DNA from: Marinomonas piezotolerans
GTDB taxonomy: Bacteria > Pseudomonadota > Gammaproteobacteria > Pseudomonadales > Marinomonadaceae
Assembly: GCF_003362755.1 (NCBI RefSeq)
Contig: NZ_QKRA01000004.1
Location: forward strand, 1-64,000
Direction of reading: 5' to 3'
Length of the DNA stretch: 64,000 nucleotides
The position numbers were made by a program, and so were the translations under genes. Below are positions 46,492 to 56,030 of the stretch, piece by piece. Below the pieces are notes generated by a model. It was not told the DNA's origin. It saw nothing but the letters and a program-made list of their open reading frames with translations, and made no database searches. Every line of letters starts with the position of its first letter. The first letter of the stretch is position 1.

Positions 46492-47526
46492 ATGTTTAAA
46501 AATAGAGTGTTGATGATATCTGGAGGAACTGGCTCTTTTGGTAATGCCGTTCTTAAGAGGTTTTTAGATACCGATATTGCTGAGATTCGTGTTTTCAGTC
46601 GCGATGAAAAGAAACAGGATGATATGCGAAAGAAGTACGCGAATCCTAAGCTTAAGTTTTATATCGGTGATGTGCGCGATTATCAAGCGGTTCTTAATGC
46701 GACTCGTGGTGTGGATTATATCTTTCATGCCGCTGCACTAAAACAGGTTCCCTCATGCGAGTTCCACCCAATGGAAGCTGTCAAAACCAATGTTCTGGGT
46801 ACTGAAAATGTGCTTGAGGCAGCTATCCAGAACCAAGTAAAGCGAGTCGTGTGTCTGAGCACTGACAAAGCAGTTTATCCTATCAACGCTATGGGGATCT
46901 CTAAGGCGATGATGGAAAAAGTTATGGTTGCTAAATCTCGCAGTGTAGATCCTAGCAAAACCATTATTTGTGGCACTCGTTACGGTAATGTGATGGCATC
47001 GCGTGGTTCGGTTATTCCGCTGTTTGTGGATCAAATACGAGCAGATAAGTCGCTGAGCATAACAGACCCTAATATGACTCGCTTTATGATGACTCTTAGC
47101 GACGCAGTTGATCTGGTATTATATGCTTTTGAGCATGGCAACAATGGTGATATGTTTGTGCAGAAAGCTCCAGCGGCAACAGTTGAGGTGCTGGCACAAG
47201 CGGTGTCGGACTTACTCGGTAAGCCCGATTATCCTATTAACGTCATCGGTACACGGCACGGCGAAAAATTATATGAAGCTCTATTGAGCCGCGAAGAAAT
47301 GGTCTGTGCTGAGGACCTGGGCGACTACTACCGAGTTCCACCTGATCTGCGAGATTTAAACTATGGTAAGTTTGTTGAGCAAGGAGAACAGGAAATATCT
47401 AAGGCGGAAGATTACAATTCGCACAACACTCAGCGTCTAGATGTAGAAAGTATGCAGCAATTACTGTTGAAGCTTGAGTTTATTCGAGAACTGCGCGACG
47501 GACGTTACGTAAACCCCGAGGAGTAA
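46492..47526 (+). CDS. wbjB: UDP-GlcNAc 4,6-dehydratase/5-epimerase (WbjB/CapE/FnlA)
   Basis: A 344-residue SDR, first enzyme of UDP-N-acetyl-L-fucosamine synthesis. GGTGSFGNAVL (about 10-20), CLSTDKAVYPINAMGISK with Met replacing the usual Tyr, and GTRYGNVMASRGSVIPLF are family marks. The three-gene order wbjB-wbjC-wbjD (also called capEFG or fnlABC) is complete and in order. A composition shift to higher GC starts about here. Confidence 0.94.
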   Translation: MFKNRVLMISGGTGSFGNAVLKRFLDTDIAEIRVFSRDEKKQDDMRKKYANPKLKFYIGDVRDYQAVLNATRGVDYIFHAAALKQVPSCEFHPMEAVKTNVLGTENVLEAAIQNQVKRVVCLSTDKAVYPINAMGISKAMMEKVMVAKSRSVDPSKTIICGTRYGNVMASRGSVIPLFVDQIRADKSLSITDPNMTRFMMTLSDAVDLVLYAFEHGNNGDMFVQKAPAATVEVLAQAVSDLLGKPDYPINVIGTRHGEKLYEALLSREEMVCAEDLGDYYRVPPDLRDLNYGKFVEQGEQEISKAEDYNSHNTQRLDVESMQQLLLKLEFIRELRDGRYVNPEE

Positions 47527-47529
47527 TCC

Positions 47530-48648
47530 ATGCGAGTATTGGTAACTGGTACCAACGGCTTCATTGGTAAAAACCTGTTGGCTCACCTGACCGAACGAAA
47601 AGACATTGAGGTAGTATGTTTTACCCGAGAACACTCTGAGTCAGAATTGCCTGCCATGCTGGACGGTGTGCAGTTCGTATTTCATCTTGCTGGTGTAAAT
47701 CGACCACAAGACACCGCCGAGTTTGTAAAGGGTAATGTAAGCTTAAGTCAGCAATTGGCTGAAGCCATTAGGGCGACGGATTGTAAAGCTCCGGTTATTT
47801 ATACATCTTCAATTCAAGCGGAGCTGGATAACCCTTATGGTTTATCCAAGCGAGCTGCGGAAGATGTCTTGCTGGCCCTGCGCGACGAGGGTGTGCCTGT
47901 TTCTGTCTTCCGTTTGCCGAATGTGTTTGGTAAATGGGCTAAACCCAATTACAACTCTGTAGTAGCGACCTTTTGTCACAATATTGTGAACGACCTCCCC
48001 ATCCAAATTAATGACCCTGATGCGGCGGTTAATTTGGTATACGTTGATGATGTGATCGAACATTTTCTCGCACTGCTGGATGTTAATCGTGTTGGCAAAG
48101 GGTTTGAAACTGTTCGGTCGGTCTACCAAATTACTGTAGGTCAACTCGCTGAGCAGTTATATCGCTTTCGAGATAGCCGCCAGAGTTTGATTACCGAGCG
48201 TGTGGGGAATGGATTGGTTCGTGCTTTGTATTCCACTTATCTCAGTTATGTGCCGAAAGAGCGTTTTACTTACGAAGTTCCCAAATACGGTGATCCGCGT
48301 GGCGTATTTGTAGAAATGTTGAAAACACCAGATGCTGGTCAGTTCTCTTACTTCACAGCGCTCCCCGGTATTACCCGTGGTGGCCATTATCATCATACAA
48401 AAACAGAGAAATTTTTAGTTATTAAGGGTAGAGCTTGTTTTAAGTTTCGGCATATAGACACAGGTGAGTTTTACCAACTGGAAACCAACGGAGAAGAACC
48501 CGAAATAGTCGAAACAATGCCTGGCTGGGCACACGACATTACCAATATTGGTGATAATGAAATGATTGTTATGTTGTGGGCGAATGAGGTTTTTGACCGA
48601 GAAAAGCCAGATACCTACGCTTGCCCGTTAACGTCTGCTTCCCAGTAA
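47530..48648 (+). CDS. wbjC: bifunctional 3-epimerase/C-4 reductase for UDP-L-FucNAc (WbjC/CapF/FnlB)
   Basis: A 372-residue two-domain protein. The N-terminal SDR has VTGTNGFIGKNLLAHL (about 4-19), TSSIQAELDNPYGLSKRAAED and the C-terminal cupin (about 255-372) has DPRGVFVEMLKTPDAGQFSYF, RGGHYHHTKTEKFLVIKGRA. This is the known CapF architecture: the cupin epimerises C-3 and the SDR reduces C-4 of the UDP-sugar. Starts 3 bases after wbjB. Confidence 0.94.
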   Translation: MRVLVTGTNGFIGKNLLAHLTERKDIEVVCFTREHSESELPAMLDGVQFVFHLAGVNRPQDTAEFVKGNVSLSQQLAEAIRATDCKAPVIYTSSIQAELDNPYGLSKRAAEDVLLALRDEGVPVSVFRLPNVFGKWAKPNYNSVVATFCHNIVNDLPIQINDPDAAVNLVYVDDVIEHFLALLDVNRVGKGFETVRSVYQITVGQLAEQLYRFRDSRQSLITERVGNGLVRALYSTYLSYVPKERFTYEVPKYGDPRGVFVEMLKTPDAGQFSYFTALPGITRGGHYHHTKTEKFLVIKGRACFKFRHIDTGEFYQLETNGEEPEIVETMPGWAHDITNIGDNEMIVMLWANEVFDREKPDTYACPLTSASQ

Positions 48649-48666
48649 ATTAAATGGTACCGTGAT

Positions 48667-49809
48667 ATGACAACTACTGTTGCAAAACTAAAAGTAATGA
48701 GCGTGGTAGGCACGCGTCCTGAAATCATTCGTTTGTCTCGTGTGATGGCCAAATTGGACGAGCACTGCGAACACATTCTTGTGCATACTGGTCAGAACTA
48801 CGATTATGAACTGAATGAAATTTTTTTTCAGGATTTAGGCATTCGCAAGCCTGATCATTTTTTGAGTGCTGCTGGTAGCACAGGTGCTGAAACTATTGGT
48901 AATGTGATTATTAAGGTTGATCAGGTACTAGCTGAGGTAGAACCCGAAGCTGTATTGGTATTGGGAGATACCAATAGTTGTATGGCGGTACTTCCAGCCA
49001 AGCGCCGTAAGATCCCGACCTTCCATATGGAAGCGGGTAACCGTTGCTTTGATATGCGCGTACCGGAAGAAATTAACCGCCGTATTGTTGACCACACTTC
49101 CGATATTAACTTGAGTTACAGCACTATTGCGCGTGATTATCTTGTGGCAGAAGGTCTGCCTCCGGACCGTATTGTTAAGACCGGCAGTCCGATGTTTGAG
49201 GTGCTGAACTATTACCGCGAAGGTATCGATGCCTCTACGGTGTTGGAGCGGCTGAATCTTGAAGAAGGGCAGTTTTTTGTGGTGAGTGCGCACCGTGAAG
49301 AAAACGTGGACTCCGACAAAAACTTTATAAAATTAGTGGACGTATTGAACACGGTTGCCGCGCATTACAATCTGCCAGTCATCGTCTCTACCCACCCACG
49401 AACCCAAAAACGTGTTGATGCTATGGGTGTTAACTTTCACTCAAATGTGCAATTATTGAAGCCGCTGGGTTTTAGAGACTACAATAAGCTGCAATTAAGT
49501 GCGAAAGCTGTATTGTCTGATAGCGGCACTATCAACGAGGAATCATCGATTCTGAACTTCCCTGCCCTGAACATTCGTGAAGCGCATGAGCGTCCAGAAG
49601 GTATGGAAGAGGCCGCTGCTATGATGGTTGGCTTGGAAGTTGGGCGGGTTATGCAGGGCTTAGGCATTTTGGAAAACCAAGCCCAAGGCAAGCAGCGTGA
49701 CTTGCGTTTAGTGGCTGATTACAGCATGCCTAATGTTGCTGACAAAGTAGTACGCATTATTCATAGCTACCGTGATTATGTGATGCGAACGGTGTGGAAG
49801 CAGTATTGA
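48667..49809 (+). CDS. wbjD: UDP-N-acetyl-L-talosamine 2-epimerase (WbjD/CapG/FnlC)
   Basis: A 380-residue non-hydrolysing 2-epimerase of the WecB family. The N-terminal VVGTRPEIIRLSRVMAKL, GQNYDYELNEIFF, MEAGNRCFDMRVPEEINRRIVD and LSDSGTINEESSILN are characteristic. It yields UDP-L-FucNAc as last step of this three-gene pathway. Its stop overlaps the next ATG (TGATG at 49807). Confidence 0.94.
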   Translation: MTTTVAKLKVMSVVGTRPEIIRLSRVMAKLDEHCEHILVHTGQNYDYELNEIFFQDLGIRKPDHFLSAAGSTGAETIGNVIIKVDQVLAEVEPEAVLVLGDTNSCMAVLPAKRRKIPTFHMEAGNRCFDMRVPEEINRRIVDHTSDINLSYSTIARDYLVAEGLPPDRIVKTGSPMFEVLNYYREGIDASTVLERLNLEEGQFFVVSAHREENVDSDKNFIKLVDVLNTVAAHYNLPVIVSTHPRTQKRVDAMGVNFHSNVQLLKPLGFRDYNKLQLSAKAVLSDSGTINEESSILNFPALNIREAHERPEGMEEAAAMMVGLEVGRVMQGLGILENQAQGKQRDLRLVADYSMPNVADKVVRIIHSYRDYVMRTVWKQY

Positions 49810-50987
49810 TGTTCAAGCGCTTGGATTTAGCCATTATTAATCGAAGTTTTTGGCCGATTTATCCGGTGATTGGTGAAGCGCTTATGCGATTTGCCGAGCA
49901 GCAAGCAAAAACGCATAAGGTTGGTGTGATTTTACAAGACCATGCCGATATTCGAGCTCAGTTATCGATGCATCAGCGCGGCGAGAAGGTTGATTTTTAT
50001 CCCGCACATGCCTTTTCTGTGTCAGGTAGCGCCATCCTGCGTCGGGCGTTAGATGCTGTTTTTTTTATGTTGTGGGTATTTGTTGTGCTGCTGATCAAAC
50101 GCCCCAAAAAGGTCTATGTGTCTACAGATCCACCAGTTTTAGTGCCCTTTATTGTGATGCTTTATTGCGCAGTTTCACGATCTCAGTATGTTTATCATTT
50201 GCAAGATATTCATCCAGAAGCTGCTAATGTTGTGATTCCGATTAAGCCCTTTTTATTTCGAATAATGTGCTGGTTAGATTCTGTAACGATGCGCCGGGCG
50301 AGTTTGTTGATCACCATCACCCAAGAAATGGCAGATCAGATCCGTATGCGCTCAGATACTCGGTCACCCATCGAGGTGTTGGCAAACCCTTCTGTATCCT
50401 TCAATCAGGTCAAGCTATCTGAGCAAAAAAAAACGGGTTTTACATTTTGTGGTAATGCTGGACGTTTACAGCGAATCCCTCTGTTAATCAAAGCAATTGA
50501 TCAATATTGTCAAAAAGGCGGTACATTGCCATTTGTGTTTGCGGGTGCAGGTGTGTACGCCTCTGATTTGGATCAGTTAGCTCAGAGGCATAGCAATGTT
50601 ACCTATAAAGGAGTGGTTTCTGCCTCCGACGCTGCCCAATTAAATGCCGACTTTGAGTGGGCGTTACTACCCATTGAAGATGAAGTGACACGTTATGCTT
50701 TTCCAAGCAAGTCATCGTCTTATGTTTTCTCTGGCGCTTTGATTGCTGCGGTGTGTGGTAGTGAAACCAGTGTAGCCCGATGGGTCGTTAACAATCGATT
50801 AGGCGAAGTTATCGTGCCGTCAGATGAGGCTTTGAGTCAGTTTTTTCTTAATGTGGAGAACGCCCTTTATGACGCCAAAGATTTTGATCTTGAGCGTTCA
50901 GAGTTAAAGCGTAGTCTTGGATTCGATATGTTTGTGCAAAAGTTAAATACCTTGGTTTTTGATATGGATGGTTGCAAAAATGGGTAA
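49809..50987 (+). CDS. wbuB: glycosyltransferase WbuB-like (probable L-FucNAc transferase)
   Basis: A 392-residue GT4-type transferase. The pattern FYPAHAF, VYVSTDPPVLVPFIV, YVYHLQDIHPEAANV and the GNAGRLQRIPLLIKA donor domain match transferases that follow fnlABC in E. coli O26-like clusters, where WbuB is the L-FucNAc transferase. Position right after wbjBCD supports this. It overlaps the next gene by 8 bases. Confidence 0.85.
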   Translation: MFKRLDLAIINRSFWPIYPVIGEALMRFAEQQAKTHKVGVILQDHADIRAQLSMHQRGEKVDFYPAHAFSVSGSAILRRALDAVFFMLWVFVVLLIKRPKKVYVSTDPPVLVPFIVMLYCAVSRSQYVYHLQDIHPEAANVVIPIKPFLFRIMCWLDSVTMRRASLLITITQEMADQIRMRSDTRSPIEVLANPSVSFNQVKLSEQKKTGFTFCGNAGRLQRIPLLIKAIDQYCQKGGTLPFVFAGAGVYASDLDQLAQRHSNVTYKGVVSASDAAQLNADFEWALLPIEDEVTRYAFPSKSSSYVFSGALIAAVCGSETSVARWVVNNRLGEVIVPSDEALSQFFLNVENALYDAKDFDLERSELKRSLGFDMFVQKLNTLVFDMDGCKNG

Positions 50988-51933
50988 TGTGCTACTACTA
51001 ACTGGTACTACAGGTTTTGTTGGCTCTGCTTTGCTATCTGAATTAAAAAAGTTATCAGACCTACGGGTTGTTGGTGCAGTTCGTTCTGGTGTCTCTGATG
51101 ATTCAGTTGTGGTTGGTGACATTGACGGCTCCACTGATTATTCATCAGCACTTAACGATGTTAATGTGGTGGTTCACGTCGCAGCGCGTGCTCACATCAT
51201 GCGCGACGAAGTGGCTGACCCGCTGACAGAGTACCGTAAGGTTAATGTAGAAGGTACGTTGAACCTTGCTAGGCAGGCTGCTGATGCAGGAGTAAAACGA
51301 TTTATCTACGTTAGCTCGATAAAGGTTAATGGAGAGAGTACTTCTGCGTGTCCGGCGTTTACTGTTGAGGCTATACCAGCCCCCGAGGACCCATATGGCC
51401 TTAGCAAATACGAGGCGGAAGTAGGATTAAGAAAACTGGCTCAGCAAGCGGGCATGACAGTTGTCATCGTTCGTCCGCCGTTGGTTTATGGCCCTGGTGT
51501 TAAAGCTAATTTTTTAAACTTATTAAAGTTATCTTCAACAGGTTTGCCATTGCCATTTGGCATGCTGAGCAATCAGCGCAGCATGATTTACGTAGAAAAC
51601 TTGGTAGACTTCATTATCAAGTGTATTGATCATCCTGCTGTGGCGAATCAAACTTTTTTAGTATCAGATGGAAATGACGTGTCTCTTCGCGATTTGGTTG
51701 TTTTGATGCGTCGGTCAATGAGGCGTGCTCCTCGCTTGCTTCCAGTGCCTGTCTCTTTGTTTAAACTTGTAGGTTGTCTAACTGGCAAAAGAGCTCTAGT
51801 GGATAGACTAATCGGAGACTTGCAAGTGGATTCCTCCAAGGCTCGTACACTATTGAACTGGACGCCCCCTTATACCTTAGAGCAAGGTATTGAACTTACC
51901 GTGGATGACTTTGTTAGCAGGAACAAACCGTGA
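50980..51933 (+). CDS. NAD-dependent epimerase/dehydratase (WbpV/WbjF-type)
   Basis: A 317-residue extended SDR: LLLTGTTGFVGSALL (about 4-18), VSSIKVNGES, DPYGLSKYEAE (Tyr/Lys) and VRPPLVYGPGVKANF. In Pseudomonas such genes stand before a sugar transferase (WbpL) and WbpM and take part in making or reducing a UDP-linked N-acetyl sugar such as UDP-QuiNAc (a C-4 reductase step after WbpM). The same context is present: sugar transferase then wbpM. GTGA overlap with the next gene. Confidence 0.87.
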   Translation: MGNVLLLTGTTGFVGSALLSELKKLSDLRVVGAVRSGVSDDSVVVGDIDGSTDYSSALNDVNVVVHVAARAHIMRDEVADPLTEYRKVNVEGTLNLARQAADAGVKRFIYVSSIKVNGESTSACPAFTVEAIPAPEDPYGLSKYEAEVGLRKLAQQAGMTVVIVRPPLVYGPGVKANFLNLLKLSSTGLPLPFGMLSNQRSMIYVENLVDFIIKCIDHPAVANQTFLVSDGNDVSLRDLVVLMRRSMRRAPRLLPVPVSLFKLVGCLTGKRALVDRLIGDLQVDSSKARTLLNWTPPYTLEQGIELTVDDFVSRNKP

Positions 51934-52481
51934 TACGACTATTAGACTTTATTTTTGCTTTTCTGGGACTGTTGTTTGGCTTTCCGGTTTTACTGGCTAT
52001 CTATATTATCGGCTTGTTTGATACAGGCTCTCCCCTATTTATCCAAGAAAGAGTTGGTCGCCATAAAGCGCCATTTAAATTAGTTAAGTTCCGCACTATG
52101 AAAGTAGATACGGCATCTGTAGCGAGCCACCTGGCCTCGACTTCATCTATCACCAAGTTAGGTAGGTTTCTACGCAAAACTAAATTGGATGAGTTACCTC
52201 AGCTGTGGAATGTGTTAAAAGGTGAGATGAGTCTGGTTGGGCCTCGTCCAAATTTATACAACCAAGAAGAGCTGATCGCAGCCCGCGAGAAGTGTGATGT
52301 CTATAATGTACGTCCCGGTATTACAGGCTTAGCTCAAGTTAACAATATTGACATGTCTACCCCAGAGCTGCTGGCGCAAACTGATGCCAAAATGATCGCT
52401 GCTCTTTCTTTTGCAAATTACTTTACTTATATAATTCAAACCGTGTCTGGCAAGGGCTCCGGCGATCGGGTAAAACGATAA
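51930..52481 (+). CDS. initiating polyprenyl-phosphate phosphoglycosyltransferase (PglC-like)
   Basis: A 183-residue monotopic sugar transferase. It has an N-terminal hydrophobic re-entrant helix (LLDFIFAFLGLLFGFPVLLA), GSPLFIQERVGRHKAPF, FRTMK, LRKTKLDELPQLWNVLKGEMSLVGPRP and the final GSGDRVKR. It transfers a sugar-1-phosphate to undecaprenyl phosphate to start the repeat unit. It is the only intact initiating transferase in the window; a truncated relative precedes the second wbpM at 59948. The start is GTG at 51930. Confidence 0.93.
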   Translation: MIRLLDFIFAFLGLLFGFPVLLAIYIIGLFDTGSPLFIQERVGRHKAPFKLVKFRTMKVDTASVASHLASTSSITKLGRFLRKTKLDELPQLWNVLKGEMSLVGPRPNLYNQEELIAAREKCDVYNVRPGITGLAQVNNIDMSTPELLAQTDAKMIAALSFANYFTYIIQTVSGKGSGDRVKR

Positions 52482-52483
52482 AT

Positions 52484-54397
52484 ATGGATAAGCTTCTTGA
52501 AGGGCTATTTCGGCTACCTAGACGTTTGAAACGGACGATTTCTCTGCTTATAGATGTCTTTGCTATATCTGTTGCATTCTGGGGCGCTTGGGTTATCCGT
52601 ATTGATAACTCTTCGGTATTTTACCAGGAGGGTAATTGGGTCATGCTGGCTGTAATTTTGCCGGTAACCATTCTGGCGTTTGCTAGATTTGGCTTATACC
52701 GAGCTGTATTACGCTATATGGGGATAAAGGTTGCCGGGGCGATAATGGCGGGTATAGGTGTTTCTACTTTCACCGTGGTGATGACAGGCTTCTTTACCGG
52801 TTACCCATTACCCCGCACCGTTCCGCTGTTGTTCGCCATGCTGCTGCTGATCTTTATTGCTGGTAGCCGCTTTGTTGTTAGGGCTATGGTTGCAACCGCT
52901 GGGCGCAAAAGTCGGGAAAAAGTAGTAATATACGGTGCAGGATCCGCAGGACGTCAGTTAGCACAGGCTTTGATTCATGGGAATGAATATGATCCGTTTG
53001 CCTTTATTGATGATGATAAAAACCTGCACAATACCTTTGTGATTGGCCGACCTGTTTACAGCTTTAGCCATTTAAAGCACATGCTTAACGATACGGAGAT
53101 CAAGCAAGTGTTGCTAGCTATGCCAAATATCTCCCGTTCTCAAAAAAGCTCAATCCTCTCCAAGTTAGAAGCACTCAAAATAGAGGTTAAGTCCATTCCA
53201 GCTATGTCAGACTTGGTTTCCGGCGATGCAGCTATCGACCAATTGCGGGATGTCGCTATCGAGGACTTGTTAGGTCGCGAACCTGTCACCCCTAGAGAGG
53301 ATTTGATGGGGCAAAATATCACTGACAAAGTGGTCATGGTTACTGGTGCAGGGGGCTCAATCGGTTCCGAGTTGTGTCGGCAGATTCTTCTACAAAGGCC
53401 TAAAGTTTTAGTCCTGTTTGAACTATCAGAGTTTGCTCTATATAGCATCGATAGGGAGTTAAGCAAGCTGGTCCTAAAACATGGTTTGCAGGTCGAGATA
53501 AAGCCGATTATTGGCACCGTACAAAAACCTAATAGGGTTGAAACAGTGATGCGGAGCTTTGGTGTGCAAACGGTGTACCATGCGGCAGCTTATAAACATG
53601 TGCCATTGGTGGAGTACAATCTAGTCGAAGGGGTACGCAATAACGTATTTGGTACCTTCTACACCGCTCAAGCTGCAGTCGATGCGGGGGTAGAGCGTTT
53701 TGTATTAGTATCTACCGATAAGGCGGTGCGTCCGACCAATATTATGGGTACCTCTAAGCGAGTTGCCGAATTGGCCTTGCAAGCCCTCGCAAAGCGCTAT
53801 GATAAGACGACTTTCTGCATAGTGCGCTTTGGTAACGTATTGGGTTCCTCTGGGTCAGTGGTGCCGTTATTTCGTGAACAAATTCGTAAGGGAGGGCCTG
53901 TTACTGTTACCCATAAGGATATTACCCGTTACTTTATGACCATACCTGAGGCTTCTCAATTGGTGATTCAAGCTGGGGCTATGGGTAAAGGTGGTGATGT
54001 ATTTGTATTAGATATGGGGGAGTCGGTGAAAATTGCCGACTTGGCCCGCAAAATGATTCACCTAATGGGATTGGAAGTAAAAGATCTAAATAACCCAGAA
54101 GGGGATATAGAGATTCAATTTACCGGCTTGCGCCCAGGAGAAAAACTCTATGAAGAGCTACTTATCGGTGACAACGTAGAGGCGACAGAACACTCTCGTA
54201 TCATGACCGCTCAAGAAGTTTTCCTAGGGTGGGATGAGTTTCAGGCTTTATTGGCAGCCTTAGATGACAGCTGCCATCACTTTGATATACCGGCGGTGCA
54301 GAAACTGCTACTAGATGCACCTACTGGGTACAAGCCAAGTAGTGACTTGGTTGACCTTGTTTGGATACGATGTAGCGATTACAAGGAGCTTCATTGA
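52484..54397 (+). CDS. wbpM: membrane UDP-GlcNAc 4,6-dehydratase WbpM/CapD, copy 1
   Basis: A 637-residue protein. About four N-terminal transmembrane helices (residues 13-130), a CoA-binding-like Rossmann segment GAGSAGRQLAQAL (about 153-165), and the catalytic SDR domain with TGAGGSIGSEL (about 286-296) and STDKAVRPTNIMGTSKR (about 410-426). It makes UDP-2-acetamido-2,6-dideoxy-4-keto sugars for UDP-QuiNAc or related sugars. A second copy at 60205-62136 is very similar over the whole length, so this one may have arrived with the incoming cassette. Confidence 0.95.
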   Translation: MDKLLEGLFRLPRRLKRTISLLIDVFAISVAFWGAWVIRIDNSSVFYQEGNWVMLAVILPVTILAFARFGLYRAVLRYMGIKVAGAIMAGIGVSTFTVVMTGFFTGYPLPRTVPLLFAMLLLIFIAGSRFVVRAMVATAGRKSREKVVIYGAGSAGRQLAQALIHGNEYDPFAFIDDDKNLHNTFVIGRPVYSFSHLKHMLNDTEIKQVLLAMPNISRSQKSSILSKLEALKIEVKSIPAMSDLVSGDAAIDQLRDVAIEDLLGREPVTPREDLMGQNITDKVVMVTGAGGSIGSELCRQILLQRPKVLVLFELSEFALYSIDRELSKLVLKHGLQVEIKPIIGTVQKPNRVETVMRSFGVQTVYHAAAYKHVPLVEYNLVEGVRNNVFGTFYTAQAAVDAGVERFVLVSTDKAVRPTNIMGTSKRVAELALQALAKRYDKTTFCIVRFGNVLGSSGSVVPLFREQIRKGGPVTVTHKDITRYFMTIPEASQLVIQAGAMGKGGDVFVLDMGESVKIADLARKMIHLMGLEVKDLNNPEGDIEIQFTGLRPGEKLYEELLIGDNVEATEHSRIMTAQEVFLGWDEFQALLAALDDSCHHFDIPAVQKLLLDAPTGYKPSSDLVDLVWIRCSDYKELH

Positions 54398-54422
54398 TTA
54401 TTTGGTGGCATAGGGAGGATGT

Positions 54423-56030
54423 ATGATCTTAGATTGCACTTTAAGAGATGGTGGCTACTACAATAATTGGGATTTTCCCAAAGAAGTCGTTGATGCATAT
54501 TTAACTGCAGTTGCTGTTGCTGGTATAGAATATGTCGAGCTAGGTTTGCGTAACTTTTCTAAAAAGGGCTTTCTAGGTGCTTATGCATACACAACCGAGC
54601 AACACCTGAACACATTAAATTTACCTTCTGGACCGACATATGGTGTTATGATCGATGCTAACACTATCTTGAGCTCTTCTTTGGATACGGAAACGGCTGT
54701 TGATGCATTGTTTGTCCCCTGTGAGCAAAGTAAAGTTGATTTAGTTCGCATTGCCGCACACTTTCATGAAGTGGATAGATCAGAGGCTATTGTTACACGT
54801 CTAAAGGAACTTGGTTATAAAGTTGGTTTTAATTTAATGCAATCAGGAGGCAAGCCTGCGGATCTGATTGCGGAAAAAGCGCGTACAGCTAGCTCATGGG
54901 GCGAAAACCTCGATGTGCTCTATTTCGCCGACTCACTAGGCAATATGGACTCGCAAGAGGTAAAGCGAATAATTAGTATCATCCGCAGTGAATGGCGTGG
55001 ACAACTAGGTATTCATACTCACGATAACCTAAGTAAAGGGTTAGATAACTGTCTTACAGCGAGGGACGAGGGTGTTGAGTGGTTAGATGCAACCATTACA
55101 GGTATGGGGCGGGGGGCTGGTAATACACAAACCGAGCGGCTATTGACGGTGCTAGCAAGAGAATCTTCTAAATATCGTACACAACCTATTTATGAGTTAG
55201 TTATTCGTCAATTTGAATCACTTCAAAAGCAATATGGCTGGGGAACGAATTTACTTTATTTCTTAGGTGCAAAGAACAATGTGCATCCCACTTATATTCA
55301 GAACCTATTATCTAATGGTCATTTTGGCACAGAAGAAATCATCGGAGCTATTGAGTACCTAAGTCACTTAGAAGGCGCGTACTCTTACAATGGGGATATC
55401 CTTGCAACTGCTTTATCATTCAACTCTACTTGTGCCCCTGTTACAGGTACACATTCACTTGAGGGGCTTTTCCAAGGTCGTGAAGTCTTGTTAGTTGCGA
55501 ATGCTCCGAGTGTCGATCAATACCTAGAAGCAATAAATCAATATATTGTTAGCAAAAAGCCTGTAGTGCTCTCACTAAATATCAATCATTTCTTAGATGA
55601 GGGCAAAATTGATTATTTTGTGATGACGCACAATGCAAGATTCTTATCTGAGTCAAAAGAATATCGTAGGCTTAAAAAGCCACTTGTACTTCCCTTGCAC
55701 AGGTTCGAAAGAGAAGAGCTTGATGTTCTGGAAGAAGTGGAAACCATTGATTATGGATTTGATGTTGACGCGAAGAAAAGAATTCGAGTCGATAAAACCT
55801 TCACAGTAAGTCCTTATGACCTAACAGCAGCATATGCACTTGGTGTTTCTATAGTAGCAAAGGCTGATCGGGTATCTTTGGTAGGTTTTGATGGTTTTGA
55901 TAAAAATGATCCACGTCAAATTGAGATGATTGATATTATGCAGCAATATCTTGAGCTGGGTTTGACGATTAATGCGTTAACACCTACAAGTTATCCTCTT
56001 GAGCAAGGCTCTATTTATGACCTTAATTGA
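54423..56030 (+). CDS. DRE-TIM aldolase fused to a DUF115/MptE-like domain
   Basis: A 535-residue protein. Residues 1-290 are a DRE-TIM (HMG-CoA lyase/4-hydroxy-2-oxovalerate aldolase-like) barrel: MILDCTLRDGGYYNNWDF (the D-x-x-RDG motif), LGIHTHDNLSKGLDNC (metal His-x-His) and DATITGMGRGAGNTQTE. Residues about 365-535 resemble a DUF115/GT42-like Rossmann fold: GREVLLVANAPSVDQYL, LSLNINHF, DYFVMTHNARF and VSLVGFDGFDKND. A pyruvate-dependent aldol reaction building a 3-deoxy-2-ulosonic acid would fit the two KdsB-like genes that follow; the C-terminal domain could be a transferase or pterin-kinase-like relic. Function unproven. Confidence 0.72.
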   Translation: MILDCTLRDGGYYNNWDFPKEVVDAYLTAVAVAGIEYVELGLRNFSKKGFLGAYAYTTEQHLNTLNLPSGPTYGVMIDANTILSSSLDTETAVDALFVPCEQSKVDLVRIAAHFHEVDRSEAIVTRLKELGYKVGFNLMQSGGKPADLIAEKARTASSWGENLDVLYFADSLGNMDSQEVKRIISIIRSEWRGQLGIHTHDNLSKGLDNCLTARDEGVEWLDATITGMGRGAGNTQTERLLTVLARESSKYRTQPIYELVIRQFESLQKQYGWGTNLLYFLGAKNNVHPTYIQNLLSNGHFGTEEIIGAIEYLSHLEGAYSYNGDILATALSFNSTCAPVTGTHSLEGLFQGREVLLVANAPSVDQYLEAINQYIVSKKPVVLSLNINHFLDEGKIDYFVMTHNARFLSESKEYRRLKKPLVLPLHRFEREELDVLEEVETIDYGFDVDAKKRIRVDKTFTVSPYDLTAAYALGVSIVAKADRVSLVGFDGFDKNDPRQIEMIDIMQQYLELGLTINALTPTSYPLEQGSIYDLN

